NCBI GenBank assembly: GCA_963698015.1
Contig: OY969109.1
Span: forward strand, 868,001 to 932,000
DNA: 64,000 nt
Direction of reading: 5' to 3'
From: VAXT01 sp963698015
GTDB lineage: Bacteria; Actinomycetota; Thermoleophilia; Gaiellales; Gaiellaceae
Shown here: positions 56,881 to 64,000 of the stretch, one piece after another
How positions within the stretch are numbered: position 1 is the first letter of the stretch
How the letters are laid out: each line of letters begins with the position of its first letter
Program-made: the position numbers and the translations under genes
The notes under the pieces: model-generated
Told to the model about the DNA's origin: nothing
Seen by the model: the letters and a program-made list of their open reading frames with translations, nothing else
Database searches by the model: none

Positions 56881-57662
56881 GCGAAGTGCCCCATGTGCAG
56901 GCTCAACTGGAGCGCGACGACGAGCGCAAATCCGGCCAGCGTCGTGTACGCCGCGCGCCTGCCGTGCCAGCCCACTCCGAAGCGCAGCACGAGGAAGCCG
57001 CCGTACAGGGCCCAGGTGAGCACCGTGAGCACGATCAGCGGATCGAGCTGCGAGTCGTAGCGCAGGCGCGCGAAGCCGACGGCCATCCCCAGCGTGAGCA
57101 CCGGCAGCGAGTAGGCGACCGTGCGCCCGAAGAGCGACTCGAGCGTGACGAGCGACGGCGCCCGGAAGCGCAGAACCGTCGCGCTGCGCCGCTTCAACTC
57201 GCGCTCCTGCCAGAGATAGAGCCCGGCGAGCGCCGCCGCGAGCGTCAAGCCGGCGAACCCGGCAAGGACGAGGCCGACGTGCGCGATCAGGAACAGCGTC
57301 GAGTAGCCGCTCTGGCCGGAGCCGTCCACCCCACCGGCCGCGTACGAGATCGCCAGGAGCAGCGCCGCGAGCGGCATCACGACGAGCCCGAGCAGCCTGA
57401 ACCGCGGCCTGCAGCCCCAGATCAGGTACGCCCCGACGACGAGCCAGACGAAGAGGTTGAGCGACCCGGCCCACGTGTCCCACGGAAAGCCGTCCGCGCG
57501 AGACGCCTGCGCGACGAGGAGCGCCGTCTGCACGAGCCACCCGATGCGCACGCCCCAGGTCGCGAGCCTGCCCATCGAGCCGGGCCGCCGCGCGTCTCCC
57601 GCGTACGCGACCGCAGCCTCGCCGTATGCGATCAGCGCCGGCCAGAAGAGCAGCTCAGCCAC
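56877..57662 (-). CDS. ccsA: CcsA/HemX-type cytochrome c assembly membrane protein
   Basis: A 261-residue protein with eight predicted helices. The segment DGFPWDTWAGSLNLFVW resembles the Trp-rich haem-handling motif of CcsA/CcmC-superfamily proteins, and FLIAHVGLVLAGFA provides a conserved His; a second His lies at the C-terminus (SLHMGHFA). Proteins of this kind next to hemA are also called HemX and can modulate HemA. Coexistence with CcmC in one operon leaves its exact role open. It starts with ATG 8 bases inside the preceding small gene. Confidence 0.82.
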   Translation of the reverse strand: MAELLFWPALIAYGEAAVAYAGDARRPGSMGRLATWGVRIGWLVQTALLVAQASRADGFPWDTWAGSLNLFVWLVVGAYLIWGCRPRFRLLGLVVMPLAALLLAISYAAGGVDGSGQSGYSTLFLIAHVGLVLAGFAGLTLAAALAGLYLWQERELKRRSATVLRFRAPSLVTLESLFGRTVAYSLPVLTLGMAVGFARLRYDSQLDPLIVLTVLTWALYGGFLVLRFGVGWHGRRAAYTTLAGFALVVALQLSLHMGHFA

Positions 57663-57807
57663 CGAGCTTCTCCCGTGCGGCCTGCGTCAGGTCCGCGAGC
57701 TCCTGCTCGAGCCGCGAGACCTTGAGCGCGATGATCAGCAGGTAGACGAGCAGGGCCCCGAGGAGCACGAGATACGCGCCCGTCACGTACTTCTCCGCGG
57801 TGGTCAT
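57655..57807 (-). CDS. ccmD: CcmD-like small membrane protein
   Basis: A 50-residue protein: a short polar start (MTTAEKYVTGA), one membrane helix (YLVLLGALLVYLLIIALKV) and a charged coiled-coil-like tail (SRLEQELADLTQAAREKLGG). Size, topology and position right after ccmC are those of CcmD, which releases holo-CcmE from the CcmABC transporter. The ATG at 57807 makes an ATGA overlap with the ccmC stop. Confidence 0.75.
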   Translation of the reverse strand: MTTAEKYVTGAYLVLLGALLVYLLIIALKVSRLEQELADLTQAAREKLGG

Positions 57808-58520
57808 GCGAGCAGCTCCCGCAGCTCGCGCAGGCTCGCGTCCGCACGCTTCCCGGCCAGCTCCACGCGGTAGAGCGTTCCCGCCAAGGCAAGCATCCCG
57901 CCGAGGCACACGAGGAAGGACACGAGCATCTGCCAGGGCAGGTTCGCCCCCTCGTGCGTGAACACCGTCGGGTGCAGGATCGTCCCCGCGATCCGCACCG
58001 CGAGGAAGCTAACGGGGATCAGCACGACCCCGAACAGCGCGTAGACCGCCGAGTTCCGTTCCCGCCTCGGCCCCGCCTCGGTCGAGTAGCGGAGCATGAA
58101 GTACGACGAGTAGAAGAGGAACAGGATCAGGAAGAGCACGAGCTGGCGCTCGCCCCACGTCCACCACTCGCCCCACGAGATCTTGGCCCAGATCGAGCCG
58201 GTGACGAGCGTCAGCAACCCGAAGATGACGCCCATGTGCACCGCCGTATAGCTCTCCAGGTCGTAGCGGCGCTCGCCCGTCCAGAGCAGCCGCAGCGCTT
58301 TCCAGGCGCCCCAGCCGAAGCACGCGTACGCTGTCAGCGCGATCGGCACGTGCAGGTAGAAGATCTTCTGGCTGAAGCCCTGGTCCGCATCCTCGGGCGC
58401 CCAGTAGAACGCGAGCGCGAGCCCGCCGACCAGCAGCCCGGCTGCCGCGGCAGCGAGAAGCGGGGCCCCGAAGCGCAGCGAGGACCCCCTTCCGTGTTCA
58501 CTCAGTAACCACGTACTCAA
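57804..58520 (-). CDS. ccmC: Haem exporter subunit CcmC
   Basis: A protein of about 238 residues with six helices that positions haem for CcmE. The periplasmic haem motif is SWGEWWTWGERQL: the WWD pattern with Gly in place of the usual Asp. Flanking His residues are present (YLHVPIAL and ILHPTVFTHEG). The start is uncertain: TTG at 58520 and CTG at 58505 both suit the family length and overlap the ccmB end; an ATG at 58598 would add an unlikely tail. Confidence 0.88.
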   Translation of the reverse strand: MSTWLLSEHGRGSSLRFGAPLLAAAAAGLLVGGLALAFYWAPEDADQGFSQKIFYLHVPIALTAYACFGWGAWKALRLLWTGERRYDLESYTAVHMGVIFGLLTLVTGSIWAKISWGEWWTWGERQLVLFLILFLFYSSYFMLRYSTEAGPRRERNSAVYALFGVVLIPVSFLAVRIAGTILHPTVFTHEGANLPWQMLVSFLVCLGGMLALAGTLYRVELAGKRADASLRELRELLA

Positions 58521-59139
58521 AGCTCGCCCAGGAGAGAATCGCAAAAACGGCGTCGTACAGGCCGAGAAAGGCGAGGAAGGTGCCCGGATTCGCCGCAATG
58601 CTCGCGCCGACGCCTCCGATCACGACCGGGATCGCGAGCGGCAGGAAGAGCAGCGGCAGCAGGAGCTCCCGCGCCCGGCTCGCGGCGGCGATGGCGGCGA
58701 GCAGCGTGCCGATCGCCGCGATCCCGATGTCGGCCAGCGCCACGGCCGCGACGAGCTCCCAGGACAGCGGGTGGAAGAAGAGCGCGAAGGCCGGAAGCGC
58801 CACGACCTCGGCCAGGACGAGGAAAAGGGTCACGCCGATCGTCTTGCCGAGCCAGATCGCGCTGCGGTCGCAGGGCGCGAGGACGAGACCGTCGAGGAGC
58901 CCCTGCTCGCGCTCGGCCGCGAAGGCGCGCGTGAGCCCGAGGAGCGCGGTGAAGATGATCGCAATCCAGAGCAGGCCTGTCTCCGCGCGTTCCGACGACC
59001 CGCTGGGGAGCGCGAAGTGGAAGATCGTCAGCGCCGAGACGACGAACAGCAGCATCGCCGGCAGCGTGTCCCGCGAGCGCAGCTCGAGCAGCAGGTCCTT
59101 GCGCGCGAGCGCCGCGACATCTCCCGCGTAGGCGCTCAT
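58498..59139 (-). CDS. ccmB: Haem exporter subunit CcmB
   Basis: A 213-residue six-helix permease of the CcmAB ABC transporter. RKDLLLELRSRDTLPAMLLFVVSALTIFHFA at the N-terminus and RAFAAEREQGLLDGLVLAPCDRSAIWLGK in the first cytoplasmic loop are family hallmarks. ATP hydrolysis by CcmA through CcmB frees holo-CcmE. The ATG overlaps the ccmA stop (ATGA). Confidence 0.93.
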   Translation of the reverse strand: MSAYAGDVAALARKDLLLELRSRDTLPAMLLFVVSALTIFHFALPSGSSERAETGLLWIAIIFTALLGLTRAFAAEREQGLLDGLVLAPCDRSAIWLGKTIGVTLFLVLAEVVALPAFALFFHPLSWELVAAVALADIGIAAIGTLLAAIAAASRARELLLPLLFLPLAIPVVIGGVGASIAANPGTFLAFLGLYDAVFAILSWASFEYVVTE

Positions 59140-59717
59140 GCGAGGGCGAGACTCGCAGTCGCACGCGTCGCCAGCGCCTCGGGGTCGTGAGTCGCGACGA
59201 GCGCCGTGACGCCGGTCCTGTCTGCGAGCTCGGCGTGCAGCAGGTCGGCGCCCTCGATGTCGAGACCGTCGAACGGCTCGTCCAGGAGCAGGAGGTCGGG
59301 GTCGTGCAGCAACGTGCGGCAGAGCGCGAGCCGCTGGAGCATCCCCCGCGAGAACGTCCCGGCCCGCTCGTTGCGCGCCCGCCAGAGCCCGAACCGCTCG
59401 AGCATCGCGCCGGCGCGCTCGCGCCGCTCCGGAAGGCGGTAGAGCCGGCCGTAGAGGTCGAGGTTCTCGAGCGCCGTCAGCTCCCGGTAGACGAGCGGCT
59501 CGTGCGCCAGGAAGCCGATCTCCCCACGCGCGACGTCGACCTCGAGCTCACCGCCGGTCGGCGCGAAGAGCCCGGCGCAGAGCCTGAGCAAGGTTGTCTT
59601 CCCGGATCCGTTCGGCCCTGTGACAAGCACAAACCCGCCGCGAGGCACCTCGAGGTCGAGCCCTTCGAGGACGCGCTTGTCGCCGAACCGCTTGGAGAGC
59701 TTTCGGGCGTGAATCAC
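59136..59717 (-). CDS. ccmA: Haem exporter ATP-binding subunit CcmA
   Basis: A 193-residue ABC ATPase, short as CcmA proteins are. Walker A TGPNGSGKTTLL, Q-loop region GEIGFLAHEPLVY, signature TFSRGMLQRLALCRTLL and Walker B LLLLDEPFDGLD are complete, followed by the H-loop ALVATHD. It starts with GTG at 59717 and heads the ccmABCD-ccsA-hemACD-SAM hydrolase run, nine genes with overlaps or one-base gaps. Confidence 0.93.
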   Translation of the reverse strand: MIHARKLSKRFGDKRVLEGLDLEVPRGGFVLVTGPNGSGKTTLLRLCAGLFAPTGGELEVDVARGEIGFLAHEPLVYRELTALENLDLYGRLYRLPERRERAGAMLERFGLWRARNERAGTFSRGMLQRLALCRTLLHDPDLLLLDEPFDGLDIEGADLLHAELADRTGVTALVATHDPEALATRATASLALA

Positions 59718-59724
59718 GGCCCCG

Positions 59725-59730
59725 AGTGTA
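59725..59730 (-). promoter_or_regulatory. -10 element of the ccm-hem operon, leaderless
   Basis: TACACT on the minus strand, 7 bases before the ccmA GTG. Confidence 0.55.
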
Positions 59731-59740
59731 GTTCGGGGCC

Positions 59741-60586
59741 TCAGAAGATCGAATCGAGAAGCACGAACGCGAAGAACGTGACGCTGATGATCCCGTTCAT
59801 CAGGAAGAACGCCGTGTCGAGCCGCCGCAGGTCGCCCGGCCGCACGAGCGCGTGCTCGTAGATCAGGAGCGCCGCGACCGCGACCACGCCGAGCCAGTAG
59901 AGGACGCCGATGTCGAGCAGCACGCCGACCCAGATCAGCAGGCCGACGGTGGCGACGTGCAACACGCGGGCCGCCCAGAACGCGCCCCGCTCGCCGAACG
60001 CGGTCGCCACCGACTTCAGGCCCTCACGCCGGTCGAAGTCGACGTCGAGCAGCGCGTAAAAGCAGTCGAACCCGGCCACCCAGCACGCGACCGCGGCCCC
60101 GAGCAGCCAGGCCGCGAGCGGCAGGTCGCCGGTGATCGCAATCCATGCGCCCATCGGCGCCAGGCCGTCCACGGCGCCGAGCCAGAGATGCGAGATCCAC
60201 GTGAACCGCTTCAGATACGGGTAGATCACGAACCCGGCCACGGGGATCGGCCACAGCCAGCGGACGATCGGATCGAGCTGCCACACGGCGAGCAGGAACA
60301 CGCCGAGCGAGACGAGGCAGAAGAGCGCTACCTGCGGCTCGGTCAGCTGGCCGGACGGAAGCTCGCGGCTCGCCGTCCGCGGGTTCCTGGCGTCGATGGT
60401 CGCGTCGATCAGCCGGTTGAGCCCCATCGCGAGCGAGCGGGCGCCGATCATCGCGACCGTGATCCAGAGCAGGTCGTACGCGGACGGAACGCCGTCGACC
60501 GCGAGGAAGGCGCCGACGTACGCGAACGGGAGCGCGAAGATCGTGTGCTCGAACTTGACGAGCGAGATGAACCGCCCCGGCTTCAC
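59741..60586 (-). CDS. UbiA-family prenyltransferase (quinone biosynthesis, MqnP-like)
   Basis: A 281-residue membrane enzyme with eight or nine helices that joins a polyprenyl chain to an aromatic acid. The two Asp-rich motifs are NRLIDATIDARNPRT (near 57-71) and DVDFDRREGLKS (near 182-193). The pattern matches 4-hydroxybenzoate-type enzymes, including MqnP of the futalosine menaquinone route; the quinone cannot be decided from sequence here. It starts with GTG at 60586 in a 4-base overlap with moaB, ending a moaC-moaB-ubiA run. Confidence 0.88.
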   Translation of the reverse strand: MKPGRFISLVKFEHTIFALPFAYVGAFLAVDGVPSAYDLLWITVAMIGARSLAMGLNRLIDATIDARNPRTASRELPSGQLTEPQVALFCLVSLGVFLLAVWQLDPIVRWLWPIPVAGFVIYPYLKRFTWISHLWLGAVDGLAPMGAWIAITGDLPLAAWLLGAAVACWVAGFDCFYALLDVDFDRREGLKSVATAFGERGAFWAARVLHVATVGLLIWVGVLLDIGVLYWLGVVAVAALLIYEHALVRPGDLRRLDTAFFLMNGIISVTFFAFVLLDSIF

Positions 60587-61062
60587 GTCTGGCGGTGCGC
60601 GGTCTCCTCACCCGCGAGCAGCTCCAGCGCGTGCCCGAGGGCCGGTTGCAGGATCGCGAACCCGTCGCGACAGCCGCCGGTCGAGCCCGGCAGGTTGACG
60701 ATGAGCGTCGTCCCGCGCACTCCTGCGATTCCCCGAGAGAGCAATGCATGCGGAGTCTTGTCGATCGAGTCGGCGCGCATCGCCTCTGCAATCCCCGGAA
60801 CCATCCGCTCGAGGACGCTCGCCGTCGCCTCGGGCGTCACGTCGCGCGGGCCGACTCCGGTGCCGCCGGTCGTCAGGACGAGCCTCGTCCCGTCGGCCAG
60901 CTCCTCGATCGCCTCCGCGATCGAGTCCCGCTCGTCGGGCACCACACGGCGCACGACCTCGAAGCCTTCCGCCGCGAGCAGCTCCTCGAGCAGGTCGCCG
61001 CTCGCGTCCTCGCGCGTGCCCATGTCGACGCCGTCGGAGACCGTCAGCACGGCGGCTTTCAC
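60583..61062 (-). CDS. moaB: Molybdenum cofactor protein MoaB/MogA
   Basis: A 159-residue molybdopterin adenylyltransferase-fold protein. AAVLTVSDGVDMGTREDASGDLL at the start, LVLTTGGTGVGPRDVTPEAT (near 68-87) and NLPGSTGGCRDGFAIL (near 127-142) are the binding motifs. It prepares molybdopterin for metal insertion; members of this short type are called MoaB or Mog. It begins with GTG overlapping the moaC stop codon. Confidence 0.92.
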   Translation of the reverse strand: MKAAVLTVSDGVDMGTREDASGDLLEELLAAEGFEVVRRVVPDERDSIAEAIEELADGTRLVLTTGGTGVGPRDVTPEATASVLERMVPGIAEAMRADSIDKTPHALLSRGIAGVRGTTLIVNLPGSTGGCRDGFAILQPALGHALELLAGEETAHRQT

Positions 61063-61505
61063 ACGGCCTCCTTGGTCTTCTCGACCAGACGTACCTCCGA
61101 GAGCTCCATCCCGTCGTCGACGGCCTTCGCCATGTCGTAGACCGTCAGGGCCGCGATGCTCGCCGCGACGAGCGCCTCCATCTCGACGCCCGTCTGCGCG
61201 GTCGTCTCCGCAGACGCCGTGATCTCGACGGCCGCGTCCACGACCGACAACTCGACGTCCACGTGGGTCAGAGGCAGCGGATGGCAGAGCGGGATCAGCT
61301 CGCTCGTCCGCTTGGCCGCCATGATCCCGGCCAGCTGCGCCGCCGCGAGCGCGTCGCCCTTCGGCAGCTCCCGTAGCCGCCTCGCCGTCTCCGGAGCCAT
61401 GCGCAGGCTCGCCCGGGCAACGGCGCGACGACGCGAGACCTCCTTCCCGCCCACGTCGACCATGTGCACGCGGCCCGACTCGTCCAGGTGCGAGAGATCG
61501 CTCAC
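61059..61505 (-). CDS. moaC: Cyclic pyranopterin monophosphate synthase MoaC
   Basis: A 148-residue enzyme of the first molybdenum cofactor step, together with MoaA (not in this window). Diagnostic motifs: HMVDVGGKEVSRRRAVA, AAKRTSELIPLCHPLPLTHVDV and GVEMEALVAASIAALTVYDMAKAVDDGMEL with the catalytic Lys and Asp. It starts with GTG in a 4-base overlap with otsA. Confidence 0.95.
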   Translation of the reverse strand: MSDLSHLDESGRVHMVDVGGKEVSRRRAVARASLRMAPETARRLRELPKGDALAAAQLAGIMAAKRTSELIPLCHPLPLTHVDVELSVVDAAVEITASAETTAQTGVEMEALVAASIAALTVYDMAKAVDDGMELSEVRLVEKTKEAV

Positions 61506-62974
61506 CGCGCCGCCTTCGCAGACCACCGGTCGAGATCCTCGAGCTGCGTCTCCAGCCAGGCGCCGACGTCGTGCACACGCACGTACTCGCGAATCGCCTC
61601 GAGCCGCGCACGCCGCTCGTCGCGGCCCATCTCGATCGCCGTATGGATCGCCTGCGCCTGCTCCTCGAGGTCGAACGGGTTCACCGACAGCGCCCAGGGC
61701 CCGAGCTCCTCGTGCGCGCCCGCGTTCTCCGAGAGGATCAGAACGCCGTCGCGCTCGTTGACGAGCGGCGCCTCCTTCGCGACGAGGTTCAGCCCGTCGT
61801 AGATCGCGTTCACGAGCAGGACGTCGTACTGCTTGTACGCGGCGACGGAGAGCGGGAAGTTGTCCTCGATTCGCAGGTCGACGGGTACCCAGCCCTCGCT
61901 CTGGAAGCGGTCGTTGACCATCCGGGCCGCGCGCTGGATCGCGCCCAGGTACTCGGCGTACTCCGGAATGTCCTGCCTGGACGGGTCGAGCAGCGCGAGC
62001 ATCCCCACGCGCCCGTGCATCTCGGGATGCGCGTCGAGGTAGAGCTCGAAGGCCCGAAAGCCGCGGACGACGTTCTTCGACGGGTCGGTCCGGTCGACCC
62101 GCAGGATCAGGAACTCGGGCCGGCGCGACTCGAGCTCTGTCTCCAGTCGAAGCACCGGCTCGCTCTCTGCAAGCTCCTCGAACTCGGACGGGTCGACGGA
62201 GATCGGGCGCGCGGCCACGAACGTCCGCCCGCCACCGAACGAGCAGATGCTCGAGTCGAAGTCGCACTCGGCGTCGAGCAGATCGCGGCTCGAGCGCAGG
62301 AAGCTCCTGCGCCAGCGATTGGCGTGGAAGCCGACGACGTCGTTGGCGAGCAGCCCGTCGTGGATCGCGCGCCGGGTCCGGTCGGGCAGCACACGCCAGA
62401 GGTTGGGCTCGGGCCACGGGATGTGCACGAAGTGGCCGAGGGCCGCGTCAGGGCGGGCGTCGCGGACGAACCGCGGCGCGAGATACAGGTGGTAGTCGTG
62501 GAAGAAGACGGATGCGTCGGGCTGGGCGTCGAGCTCGAGCAGGACCGCGTCGGCGAACGCTCGGTTCACGGGGACGTACCCGTCGTCCCAGGCGTGATGG
62601 AGCCCCGGGTCGATGTCCGGCGCGTACGCAAGCGCCCACAGGTAGTGCTGCAGGAACCAGAGCGTCGGGTTCGCGACCACGTTGTAGAACCAGTCGTACG
62701 CCGCAGGGTCGTGCGAGACGAGCCGCAGCCGGTACGGAGAGCCGTCGCGCGCGACCTCCTCGATCGCGTCGCCGCCGGACTCCTCGGCGACCGCCCGGTC
62801 CTCGTCGGTCATCGCGCTCGCGATCCAGGTCACGTCGTGGTGCGCGACCAGGCTCCGGAGCGCGGTGACGAGCCCGCCCCCTCCACGCCGCGCAAGGCGG
62901 TTCCCGTCCTCGTCGCGGACAAACGACACCGGCCCGCGGTTGGAGACGACGATCAGCTTCCGGCGGAGCGCCAT
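61502..62974 (-). CDS. otsA: Trehalose-6-phosphate synthase, GT20 family
   Basis: A 490-residue GT-B glycosyltransferase. LIVVSNRGPVSFVRDEDG and RRGGGGLVTAL (donor loop) at the start, VFFHDYHLYLAPRFVR, GHFVHIPWPEPNLWRVLP, VVGFHANRW, LRVDRTDPSKNVVRGFRAFE and the NDP-sugar site VAAYKQYDVLLVNAIYDGLNLVAKEAPLVN match OtsA. No OtsB phosphatase is fused or adjacent. The ATG at 62974 has TAGTCT 8 bases upstream, in a 16-base gap after treT. The related glucosylglycerol-phosphate synthases are an alternative. Confidence 0.9.
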   Translation of the reverse strand: MALRRKLIVVSNRGPVSFVRDEDGNRLARRGGGGLVTALRSLVAHHDVTWIASAMTDEDRAVAEESGGDAIEEVARDGSPYRLRLVSHDPAAYDWFYNVVANPTLWFLQHYLWALAYAPDIDPGLHHAWDDGYVPVNRAFADAVLLELDAQPDASVFFHDYHLYLAPRFVRDARPDAALGHFVHIPWPEPNLWRVLPDRTRRAIHDGLLANDVVGFHANRWRRSFLRSSRDLLDAECDFDSSICSFGGGRTFVAARPISVDPSEFEELAESEPVLRLETELESRRPEFLILRVDRTDPSKNVVRGFRAFELYLDAHPEMHGRVGMLALLDPSRQDIPEYAEYLGAIQRAARMVNDRFQSEGWVPVDLRIEDNFPLSVAAYKQYDVLLVNAIYDGLNLVAKEAPLVNERDGVLILSENAGAHEELGPWALSVNPFDLEEQAQAIHTAIEMGRDERRARLEAIREYVRVHDVGAWLETQLEDLDRWSAKAAR

Positions 62975-62982
62975 CGGCGCGG

Positions 62983-62988
62983 AGACTA
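62983..62988 (-). promoter_or_regulatory. -10 element of otsA, leaderless
   Basis: TAGTCT on the minus strand with 8 bases to the otsA ATG, just past the treT stop codon. Confidence 0.5.
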
Positions 62989-62990
62989 CG

Positions 62991-64000
62991 TCACGCGGCC
63001 GCGACGGTTTCGAGCGCCGTCTCGCCGAGATCGTTCCCGGCCAGCTGGTTGAAGAGCGCGAGCCAGTCGCGCAGCAGGCGCGGCATCAGGAACCGCTCTC
63101 GCACGTCTTCCTTCCCGCGCCGCCCGCGGCCCGCGACCGAGACCGGGTCGTCGAGGATCTCGCGGCACGCGTCGGCGCATTCCTCGGACGAGTCGACGAG
63201 CCAGCCCGTCTCCCCGTCCCTGATCTGGGCGACGATCCCTCCTGCACGGCCGCCGATCGTCGGCCTCGCCTTCCAGAGCGCCTCGGTCACGGTCAGGCCG
63301 AAGCCCTCGCGGATCGACTTCTGGATCACCGCCGATGAGTGCACCTGGAAGGCGTTCACCTCGACGGAGCCGATGTTGTTCAGGTTCGAGAGGATGAAGA
63401 TGTCCGGATCGCCGGCCGCGTGCGCGACGGTCCGGTTGTAGTAGTCCCAGCCCTCCGGGTCGTCGTGCGCCATCGAGCCGACGAGCGCGAGCTGCACCTC
63501 CGGGTGGGTCTGCCGGACCAGACGGTACGCGTCGATCACGCCGAGCGGGTCCTTCCAGGGGTCGAAGCGCGAGATCTGCGTCAGCAGGGGCCGCTCGAGG
63601 TGGATCCCGAACTGGTCGACGACGTACGAGGCGTCCTCGGCCGACAGCGCCATGTTCTTCGGCGTCAGCGGGTCGATCGCCGGCGGCCAGATCACCGCCT
63701 GCCTGAGCGCGACGTGGCGCGGCACGTACTGGGGCATGTGGAAGATCGCCGCCTCGTAGCGCTCGAGCGACGGCGCGAGGAAGCCGAGCACGTCCTGGTT
63801 CGGCGTCGAGAGGTCGATGTGACAGCGCCAGATCCAGTGCGCGTCCGAGTCGGGGAAGTGGTCGACCATCGCCGCCGGCTGCGGGTCGTGGACGATCACG
63901 TAGTCGTAGTCGTCCTCGAACCGCTCCGCGTTCAGCGCGTTGTAGCGCCGGAACGTGGCCTCCTGCTGCTTCGTGAGCCCGTGCGGGTCGCCCTGGAGCG
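62991..64000 (-). CDS. treT: Trehalose glycosyltransferring synthase TreT (GT4), N-terminus beyond window
   Basis: The frame is open to the right edge, so about the last 336 residues are seen and the start lies beyond base 64000. Near the visible start is QGDPHGLTKQQ, then VIVHDPQPAAMVDHFP and HWIWRCHIDLS, diagnostic for TreT-type enzymes, which join NDP-glucose and glucose reversibly to trehalose. The donor-binding half has QISRFDPWKDPLGVIDAYRL and SIREGFGLTVTEALWKARPTIGG (the E-x7-E region). It lies just upstream of otsA, giving two routes to trehalose side by side. Confidence 0.9.
   Translation of the reverse strand, partial: LQGDPHGLTKQQEATFRRYNALNAERFEDDYDYVIVHDPQPAAMVDHFPDSDAHWIWRCHIDLSTPNQDVLGFLAPSLERYEAAIFHMPQYVPRHVALRQAVIWPPAIDPLTPKNMALSAEDASYVVDQFGIHLERPLLTQISRFDPWKDPLGVIDAYRLVRQTHPEVQLALVGSMAHDDPEGWDYYNRTVAHAAGDPDIFILSNLNNIGSVEVNAFQVHSSAVIQKSIREGFGLTVTEALWKARPTIGGRAGGIVAQIRDGETGWLVDSSEECADACREILDDPVSVAGRGRRGKEDVRERFLMPRLLRDWLALFNQLAGNDLGETALETVAAA

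Noticed and set aside
1..64000. CRISPR arrays, insertion sequences, prophage or integron features
   Set aside because: No direct-repeat arrays, transposase or integrase motifs or att-like duplications were seen; the only repeats are short inverted elements and one 16-base tandem duplication.

Overview
The window is a GC-rich, gene-dense bacterial chromosome segment with about 60 protein genes, one tRNA and no rRNA, CRISPR array or insertion sequence. It looks actinobacterial. Many starts are GTG or TTG, a TANNNT hexamer often lies 5-9 bases before a start codon (leaderless transcripts), arsenic resistance is of the Corynebacterium type, and there is a small DUF3107-like protein. Together with TreT/OtsA trehalose genes and a complete 14-subunit complex I, this suggests a deep-branching actinobacterium such as class Thermoleophilia (Gaiellales or Solirubrobacterales). 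That placement is an inference from gene content, not a computed phylogeny.

Layout. 1-7.8 kb: exported proteins, namely two paralogous Asp-box (BNR) proteins, one with a poly-proline linker and a PASTA domain, a lipoprotein, a small anchored protein and a large subtilisin-like protease. 7.9-11.3 kb: fumarase, a zinc ribbon protein, ferredoxin-NADP reductase and an A-type Fe-S carrier. 11.4-26.3 kb: nuoA-N as one tightly overlapped operon, interrupted between nuoK and nuoL by an arginase-fold gene. 26.3-31.4 kb: a membrane protein, a membrane nucleotide cyclase, and a five-gene cluster (beta-lactamase-fold hydrolase, small protein, DUF1028, two cupin-TPR paralogues). 31.3-37.8 kb: a dehydrogenase, secreted unknowns, Mrp ATPase, an inositol-phosphatase-like protein, DUF1015 and an OB-HD exonuclease.

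37.8-38.6 kb: arsC and arsR, with a divergent 19-residue peptide holding eight cysteines that shares the arsR operator region. This is the most interesting object in the window. 38.6-44.9 kb: YchF, a DUF3107-like protein, methylmalonyl-CoA epimerase, a compact FtsH, a cysteine-hydrolase (nicotinamidase-like) protein facing nicotinate phosphoribosyltransferase, and DUF1385. 44.9-52.4 kb: M20 peptidase, methyltransferase, RarA, OsmC, diheme cytochrome c, phosphoesterase, fused electron-transfer flavoprotein, a stand-alone receiver and tRNA-Phe. 52.6-59.7 kb: a methyltransferase and a nine-gene minus-strand run, ccmABCD-ccsA-hemA-hemC-hemD-SAM hydrolase, joining cytochrome c maturation to haem synthesis. 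59.7-64 kb: UbiA-type prenyltransferase, moaB, moaC, otsA and the C-terminal part of treT, which runs off the right edge.

The genes fit an aerobic, respiring cell: complex I, fumarase, ETF, quinone prenylation, and haem and cytochrome c assembly sit close together. Three kinds of short inverted repeat recur or stand out between genes. Functional calls rest on motifs read by eye; no database search was run.
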